From Oscillospiraceae bacterium (GTDB taxonomy: Bacteria > Bacillota > Clostridia > Oscillospirales > Oscillospiraceae): 10,478 nucleotides of DNA. Each line of letters starts with the position of its first letter. Position 1 is the stretch's first letter. The notes under the pieces were generated by a model that ran no database searches, had not been told where the DNA came from, and saw only the letters and a program-made list of their open reading frames with translations. Location of the stretch: positions 1 through 10,478 of the forward strand of contig JAISTA010000055.1 in NCBI GenBank assembly GCA_031272845.1. The letters run 5' to 3'. Positions 6,302 to 10,478 of the stretch are shown here, one piece after another. The position numbers were made by a program, and so were the translations under genes.

Positions 6302-7165
6302 TCAAAGCAAGTCTTCCGTCAGGTGATAGGTCGGTGTGTTTTGGTCGTCCGGTTCCTGCGCGTCCGCCGGTTTTTCTACGGGAGCTACCGGGTATTTGCC
6401 GGACAGGTTGCGGCAAAAGCCGGAAAATATGATCGCCGCGAGCTTTGTCTGATACGCCGCCTCCTGCAAAACGCTCTCATCCTGCGGGTTAGACAGAAAG
6501 CCGCACTCGACAAGGATCGCCTTGCACTTGAGGCTGTTCATCAGATAGATCGATTTCTGAACCTTGACGGCTCCGCGCCGGTTAGTACGCGTATCGGTGT
6601 TCAGCGTGGATTTCAGCAGCTCCTGAACCGTTACGCCGAGCTCACGGCTGCCGTCCGTCGGCGAATACAGAACCTGCGCGCCAAAGGGCGCGGCCTTTGG
6701 GTAAATGTTTTGGTGTATGCTTATGAACACCGAATTCGGGGTTGAGTTTATCAGCTTCAGGCGCGTTTTTTGGTCGTACTGCTTGCGCTGCCGGAGCGTT
6801 TTCGCGTCCTGCGGGTAAGCAATATCCGCCTCCCTGCGCGTCATGACCGTATCGAACCCGTAGAACTGCGCGACAAGCTGGAGCCTGCGGGCAATGTCGA
6901 GATTTATGCCCGCCTCAACGACTCCGTTGGGTGAGACCGCTCCGCCGTCTGTTCCGCCGTGACCCGCGTCTATAATAAGCGTCGGGAACGCGATGCTTGA
7001 GAACATCGCCGCCCTGTTTTTCGGGCGCAGGGACAGGTAGACATACCGAGTAAACGAAACCGCCGCCGCAAGGATTATCAGCGCAACGGCAAGCTTTATG
7101 AGAAGCCTTATTTTACGGCTTTTGAAGGATAATTTGTCAGTCATATAAGAATATATGTCCGGCAA
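6302..7165 (-). CDS. cwlD: N-acetylmuramoyl-L-alanine amidase, CwlD-type
   Basis: A zinc-dependent Amidase_3 enzyme that cleaves the stem peptide from muramic acid in peptidoglycan. CwlD in Bacillus acts in making the muramic-delta-lactam of the spore cortex. Residues about 21-45 form one N-terminal membrane anchor (LLIKLAVALIILAAAVSF) preceded by basic residues. The catalytic domain follows with IDAGHGG (H69), E84, the SIHQN motif (H151) as zinc ligands, and VECGFLSNP with catalytic E220. The last 30 residues are Pro/Asp-rich and non-conserved. At 287 residues it is somewhat longer than Bacillus CwlD because of the tails. The start is uncertain: TTG at 7165 (MPDIYSYM) or ATG at 7144 (MTDKLSF). 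Neither has a Shine-Dalgarno. A -10-like TATAAA lies at 7170-7175 without a good -35. It follows the E2-like gene by 42 bp. Confidence 0.88.
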   Translation of the reverse strand: MPDIYSYMTDKLSFKSRKIRLLIKLAVALIILAAAVSFTRYVYLSLRPKNRAAMFSSIAFPTLIIDAGHGGTDGGAVSPNGVVEAGINLDIARRLQLVAQFYGFDTVMTRREADIAYPQDAKTLRQRKQYDQKTRLKLINSTPNSVFISIHQNIYPKAAPFGAQVLYSPTDGSRELGVTVQELLKSTLNTDTRTNRRGAVKVQKSIYLMNSLKCKAILVECGFLSNPQDESVLQEAAYQTKLAAIIFSGFCRNLSGKYPVAPVEKPADAQEPDDQNTPTYHLTEDLL

Positions 7166-7207
7166 AGGGTTTATATGATAACAGTATTTCTGCGGCCGAA
7201 TGCGGAC

Positions 7208-8098
7208 TTACTTCACGTCCTCCACAACCTTTTCCGGCGGCGCGTCCAGAAGCTCCGGATTTTTGAACAGGTATTTCAGGTACTTAAACGCGTGCGCGAA
7301 ATAGAACCCGTCTGTTATGCGCTCATCTGAAACTACAAGCAGGTCGAACATCTTTTTCTTGACAATGCTGCCGTCCTCCTGCAGCTCGTAGGTTTTTCTT
7401 TTCGCGCCGAGGCCGACGAATATCGGCAGCGTCCCGAAATTATATATGTGGTGGTGGATAGGCGGTATGCCCATTGAGCCGAGGTCTGTTATTATGACCG
7501 AGCCGTGGAACGGGCTGGCCTCCAGCACGACCCTTGGTATTTTGCCGAAATAGTCGAGCGTGCGCAGAAGCCAGACCGTAAACTTCAGTAAAAGGCGCGG
7601 CAGCTTCATTAATGTATCCGCGATATTGTCTGTTGCGGTTGCGCCGGAGCGCGCCGCGTCTACCTGCTTCTGCATTTTTTCGACGACCTGCTCAAACGTA
7701 TCCTTTACGTCAAACGGAACCTTTATGGACGTTTCCGGGGCGGTGGCCTCCATTTTCAGCTTGATTGACATGACAAGCTCGGGGTAGTACCGCGCGTATA
7801 CGCGCTGACCCGCGATAAAGCGGTTTATCTCCGGAAACTGTGAACAGGTGCGCACATAGGCCGCCGTTACAAAGTGCAGAAAGCTTGCGGTATTAATGCC
7901 GTCTTCAAGGCGTTTTTTGCGCAGATACGCGTCTACCTTGTCTGTTTGGATTGTGTCTGTGAATAGGTTTTGCGCGTCGTTGCGCGTCGGCATTATATAC
8001 GCCATCATTTTGTGATACGGGTCAAGACCGCGCAGATATCTGCCGTCTGCCCTGTCGCCGTGGCGGCGCTTGTAGCCTGTTGCTGTGATTTTGGACAT
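7208..8098 (-). CDS. Stand-alone 2-oxoacid dehydrogenase E2-like acyltransferase domain
   Basis: The 296-residue product resembles the catalytic (CoA-dependent acyltransferase) domain of 2-oxoacid dehydrogenase E2 subunits, here without any lipoyl or E1/E3-binding domain. Matching features are the MPTRNDAQNLF start of the fold (about 36-46), ASFLHFVTAAYVRTCSQFPEINRF (71-94), a fold-typical TDLGSMGI (204-211), and the C-terminal SDERITDGFYFAHAFKYLK (257-275) leading to NPELLDAPPE. E2 enzymes and chloramphenicol acetyltransferase carry a catalytic His in H-x-x-x-D-G at that C-terminal site; here it reads E259-R-I-T-D263-G, so His is replaced by Glu. My recollection is that a clostridial subfamily shares this change. 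No E1, E3 or lipoyl genes are nearby, so it is probably not a metabolic E2. An AAAGGA site lies 6 nt before ATG 8098. A TATAAA (8133-8138, minus) could be the -10. Confidence 0.8.
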   Translation of the reverse strand: MSKITATGYKRRHGDRADGRYLRGLDPYHKMMAYIMPTRNDAQNLFTDTIQTDKVDAYLRKKRLEDGINTASFLHFVTAAYVRTCSQFPEINRFIAGQRVYARYYPELVMSIKLKMEATAPETSIKVPFDVKDTFEQVVEKMQKQVDAARSGATATDNIADTLMKLPRLLLKFTVWLLRTLDYFGKIPRVVLEASPFHGSVIITDLGSMGIPPIHHHIYNFGTLPIFVGLGAKRKTYELQEDGSIVKKKMFDLLVVSDERITDGFYFAHAFKYLKYLFKNPELLDAPPEKVVEDVK

Positions 8099-8190
8099 AG
8101 AGGTTCCTTTGTGATCATGCGCGGTTAGCGCGTTTATACAGCCGACTATCTGAAAAGCGGTTGCTGTTCATGATAATTGACCTAAAATAG

Positions 8191-8231
8191 TTTCGCCCGC
8201 CTGAAATTGTACGATGTTCAGGCAGGCGAAA
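8191..8231 (-). terminator. Terminator of the cupin-yigZ-pduL operon
   Basis: Fifteen-base arms (8191-8205 and 8217-8231) enclose an 11-nt loop and begin 8 bp past the pduL stop codon. The single plus-strand mismatch (C8198·A8224) becomes a G·U pair in minus-strand RNA, so the stem is fully paired only in the pduL transcript. An imperfect U-tract (ACTATTTT) follows on the minus strand. Confidence 0.7.
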
Positions 8232-8239
8232 GCCTATTG

Positions 8240-8809
8240 TTAACCGATGATTTCGCCCTCCGGCGTTCCCGAAAGGGCGGCTGCGTTCATCTCGTCATAG
8301 TCGATGTGCACATACGTCGCGTAGTCGGGCGACACACGCGCGACTACCTCGTCGAAAATGAGTCCTCGCTCTCCGCCGACGCGGAGCTTTATGTTCTGCT
8401 TGTCTTTAATGCCGAAGCTTGCCGCGTCCTCCGGCGTTATGTGCAGGTGGCGCTTTGCGATGATCGCGCCCTCCTTGGTGGTGACCTCTCCTGCGTCTCC
8501 GATCAGGGTTACGCCGGGGCTTCCGGCAAGGTCGCCAGACTCGCGTATCGGACAGTCAAGCCCCAGCGCGCGCGCGTCTGTCAGAGACAGCTCAATCTGA
8601 TCCGCCTTGCGGCAGGGCCCGATAATAGACAGCGTGGTTTTGCCTTTTGGGCCGACGACCGTCACCTTTTGCGGCGTCGCGAACTGACCCGGCTGGCTCA
8701 GCATTTTCTTGACCTCAAGCTCGAAGCCCTTGCCGAAGAGCACGTCAAGCGTCTCTCGCGTTACGTGGCAGTGCTTGCCCGAGCCTTCAATTGTTACTTT
8801 GTGTGACAT
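8240..8809 (-). CDS. pduL: PduL-type phosphotransacylase (phosphate propanoyltransferase)
   Basis: PduL enzymes swap CoA and phosphate on short acyl groups (acyl-CoA + Pi to acyl-phosphate + CoA), using two zinc ions held by conserved histidines. This 189-residue protein is a complete two-barrel PduL without an N-terminal microcompartment targeting extension, so it should be cytosolic. Motifs seen are KHCHVT (H13, H15), E113, KRHLHITPEDA (H121, H123), and HIDYDEMNAA (H168) close to the C-terminus. The first motif is usually R-H-V-H; here it is K-H-C-H, a variant. No shell-protein, acetate kinase or aldehyde dehydrogenase gene is in the window. A strong GGAGG lies 9 nt before ATG 8809. The gene follows yigZ by 27 bp and is the last of its operon, with a terminator 8 bp after the stop. 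A role in acetate or propionate metabolism is inferred from the family. Confidence 0.88.
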   Translation of the reverse strand: MSHKVTIEGSGKHCHVTRETLDVLFGKGFELEVKKMLSQPGQFATPQKVTVVGPKGKTTLSIIGPCRKADQIELSLTDARALGLDCPIRESGDLAGSPGVTLIGDAGEVTTKEGAIIAKRHLHITPEDAASFGIKDKQNIKLRVGGERGLIFDEVVARVSPDYATYVHIDYDEMNAAALSGTPEGEIIG

Positions 8810-8836
8810 TTATATTTTCCTCCAATGGGGTGATAA

Positions 8837-9463
8837 TCAAGCTTCTGAAACCGCGCTGATTCCGCAAAACACGGCCTCGCTCGCGCCGTTTGTCGCGTCG
8901 CGCACGGCGGCGAGAAACCCTTCGGGGTTCTCTTCCGAAAACAGCGCCGCTATTTTAACGTTCTCGCCGTAATCGCAGGCGGAGACTGTTCCGCCGTGCG
9001 ACAAAACCGCGTTTTTTATGAGAGCCTGCGCGCTGTACGGCACGCTGACGCTGTATTGCGCCATCTGCCTTACGGTCTGCTTAGGCGCGTCTTCAACGGC
9101 TGACGCGGCAGCCTCGGAATACGCGCGGCGCAGTCCGCCGGGGCCGAGCAGAATTCCGCCGAAGTACCGCACGACAAGCACGATTGCGCCCCGCAGCTCC
9201 GCGCGGCGCAGCTGCTCTGAGAGCGGAGCTCCCGCCGTTCCCTGCGGCTCGCCGTCGTCCGACGCGCGCGAGGTGCCGTCCGGCAGGATATACGCCCAGA
9301 CGACGTGCCGCGCGTCGGAAAATTTCGCGCGGGTTTCGGCGATTTGCGCTTTAGCCTCGTCCTCTGACGATGCGGGCAGGCAAAAGCCCAGAAAGCGCGA
9401 TCGCTTTTCTGTCAGCTGTGATTCCCCGCGTCCTATGGGCGCGTAATACGAGTCAAGAGACAT
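8837..9463 (-). CDS. yigZ: YigZ/IMPACT family protein
   Basis: A 208-residue member of the YigZ (UPF0029/IMPACT) family. The N-terminal domain carries the signature SDDGEPQGTAGAP (about 68-80) and VVRYFGGILLGPGGLRRAY (97-115). The smaller C-terminal ferredoxin-like domain (about 135-205) is also present. Eukaryotic IMPACT modulates GCN2 signalling; the bacterial role is unsettled, with nucleic-acid or ribosome association suggested by fold. It starts 15 bp after the stop of the cupin gene without a clear Shine-Dalgarno, so coupled translation is likely. Length and motifs are normal. Confidence 0.92.
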   Translation of the reverse strand: MSLDSYYAPIGRGESQLTEKRSRFLGFCLPASSEDEAKAQIAETRAKFSDARHVVWAYILPDGTSRASDDGEPQGTAGAPLSEQLRRAELRGAIVLVVRYFGGILLGPGGLRRAYSEAAASAVEDAPKQTVRQMAQYSVSVPYSAQALIKNAVLSHGGTVSACDYGENVKIAALFSEENPEGFLAAVRDATNGASEAVFCGISAVSEA

Positions 9464-9478
9464 CTAATTCGATACGAA

Positions 9479-10444
9479 TCAGCGCAGTCCTTCTTTCTTC
9501 ATCTTCTCGGCGAAAAGCTCATACTCTGAAAGCTGACCCTCCGCTCCGATTTCCGCGCTGCGGTCATAGCTTGAGGCAAAGCTTATCTCACTCATGAGAA
9601 TCGGCTTTGCGGGATCGTCTACCTTTGCGAAAACGAGGGGCGAATGATACAGCTTGCGCTTTACGAGGAACTGCGTCGCCTCCGTTACGGTGAATTTCTC
9701 CATCGTATCCTCCGTGTCGCCGATTGTGAACTCGATCGTGCCGCCGAGGGACTTTGGGTTTTTCGGGTCTGTGCCGTGGAACTCGAGATACTGGTCAAAC
9801 TCATGATAGTGCGACTTGATTTCCATTGAAAACGGCTCTGAAATGGGCATCCAGCAGCGGCGCATAGGCGCGGCGTTCTCAAAGGAGCGGCTTAGCGTCA
9901 TCGTTGAGCTGAGCACGACCTCCGGGTGCGGGTGGAAGCGGTTCCACACCGCGTCGCCGTAAGAAAAGCTCTTGAGCCACTCGAACCTCTGCGGGTCAAC
10001 GGCGCTGCCGCCGTACTTTACAAACGCGCAGTCGTTGAAAATCGGCGGAAGGTCGGGATTTCTCAGCTTTACAAGGCGTACGGCATAGTAAACGCCCTTT
10101 TGCACGTGCATTGTCGCCGCAGCGTTGAACTTTACGGAGTGCAGCTCGTCAGGCGACAGGCCGATTGTGAATTCAATCTCACCGGTCAGCTCAAGCTGAT
10201 TTTGGAAATCGCCGCCGATTACTGTTATATAATGCTCGCAGTCTGCTTTTTGGAACGGAACGACGACGGCTTCTGACGAAATGTACTGCCAGTCGATAAC
10301 AACGCCGAGGTCGCCGAAGTCCGGCTCGGACTGCAGCTGCACGCTGTCGAACCTGGAAGCGTAGGCGGGATTTTTCGCGGCGGGAACAATGCATTCATCT
10401 CCGGTGCGGACATATTTTTTTGTGAGCGCGTCTTTGTTTGACAT
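9479..10444 (-). CDS. Two-cupin-domain protein of unknown function
   Basis: The 321-residue protein appears to be two copies of a small beta-barrel (cupin-like) domain. GEIEFTIG (88-95) in the first half aligns with GTIEFTIG (235-242) in the second, and the flanks match as well: EHYITVIGG (70-78) with DQYLEFHG (217-224), and ATMHVQKGVYYAVRL (110-124) with ATQFLVKRKLYHSPL (256-270). The second copy has cupin-style metal ligands, HYHEFDQY (H212, H214, E215 or nearby) and a later His (H267); the first copy has Q65, A67 and A121 at these places. So the C-terminal half probably holds the active or ligand site and the N-terminal half is structural. There is no signal peptide. Substrate unknown. The ATG at 10444 has only a weak GGTG upstream. 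It heads an apparent operon with yigZ and pduL. Confidence 0.75.
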   Translation of the reverse strand: MSNKDALTKKYVRTGDECIVPAAKNPAYASRFDSVQLQSEPDFGDLGVVIDWQYISSEAVVVPFQKADCEHYITVIGGDFQNQLELTGEIEFTIGLSPDELHSVKFNAAATMHVQKGVYYAVRLVKLRNPDLPPIFNDCAFVKYGGSAVDPQRFEWLKSFSYGDAVWNRFHPHPEVVLSSTMTLSRSFENAAPMRRCWMPISEPFSMEIKSHYHEFDQYLEFHGTDPKNPKSLGGTIEFTIGDTEDTMEKFTVTEATQFLVKRKLYHSPLVFAKVDDPAKPILMSEISFASSYDRSAEIGAEGQLSEYELFAEKMKKEGLR

Positions 10445-10453
10445 AATAACACC

Positions 10454-10459
10454 ATTGTA
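10454..10459 (-). promoter_or_regulatory. Possible -10 box for the cupin-yigZ-pduL operon
   Basis: On the minus strand this reads TACAAT, a one-mismatch -10 box in AT-rich DNA just upstream of the cupin gene. The -35 box would fall at or beyond the right edge of the window, so the promoter cannot be confirmed here. The short distance to the ATG at 10444 would leave a very short leader. Confidence 0.3.
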
Positions 10460-10478
10460 TTTTGTTTTTATTTTATTA

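Noticed and set aside
8161..8188. Plus-strand promoter-like TTGCTG-N16-TAAAAT
   Set aside because: It points into the 3' end of pduL on the opposite strand, with no plus-strand gene to drive. An antisense transcript cannot be shown from sequence alone.
8207..8806. 199-residue plus-strand open frame opposite pduL
   Set aside because: It is a mirror of pduL codon structure, starts inside the terminator hairpin loop, and has no ribosome binding site or recognisable motif.
6302..8809. Idea that E2-like, cwlD and pduL genes form one novel system
   Set aside because: A strong terminator separates pduL from the E2-like gene, and their known family functions do not form a pathway. Proximity alone is not support.

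Overview
This window looks like chromosomal DNA from a moderately GC-rich Clostridia-type Firmicute, possibly Oscillospirales-like. The evidence is the gene content (a CwlD-type cell-wall amidase linked to spore cortex, RadA/Sms, TruA, YigZ, a PduL-type phosphotransacylase), canonical AGGAGG-type Shine-Dalgarno sites, and a sigma-A-like promoter. The taxon is an inference; there is no rRNA or other marker in the window. No tRNA, rRNA, CRISPR array, transposase or phage gene was seen.

Layout. Positions 1-404 carry no credible gene. They hold two hairpins (one a perfect 14-bp inverted repeat) and a good promoter. Two plus-strand genes follow: a B12-binding radical SAM enzyme (405-1952) and a HAD-family phosphatase with a TTG start (2012-2656). 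A long bidirectional terminator hairpin (2711-2744) closes them. All later genes are on the minus strand. In transcription order from the right edge these are: a duplicated-cupin protein (10444-9479), a YigZ/IMPACT protein (9463-8837) and a PduL-type phosphotransacylase (8809-8240), which form a tight three-gene operon ending in a strong hairpin; then a stand-alone 2-oxoacid dehydrogenase E2-like acyltransferase domain (8098-7208) and cwlD (7165-6302); then radA (6184-4811) and truA (4793-4005), 17 bp apart; and last a lone, AT-richer gene of unknown function (3840-2779) predicted to be a beta-propeller.

How the genes relate. Most look like ordinary housekeeping units (DNA recombination/repair, tRNA modification, cell wall, acyl-phosphate metabolism), and I see no single multi-gene defence or biosynthetic system. 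Five points deserve a second look. (1) A near-identical direct repeat of about 24 bp brackets the AT-rich propeller gene, as if it arrived as a unit. (2) Four exactly 11-bp-phased TTAACA/CTAACA elements, resembling PhoP boxes, lie directly upstream of radA. (3) The E2-like protein has Glu where the family's catalytic His should be. (4) The two-cupin protein keeps its metal-ligand histidines only in its second half. (5) The PduL-like enzyme has a variant first His motif, has no microcompartment targeting extension, and sits away from any microcompartment gene.
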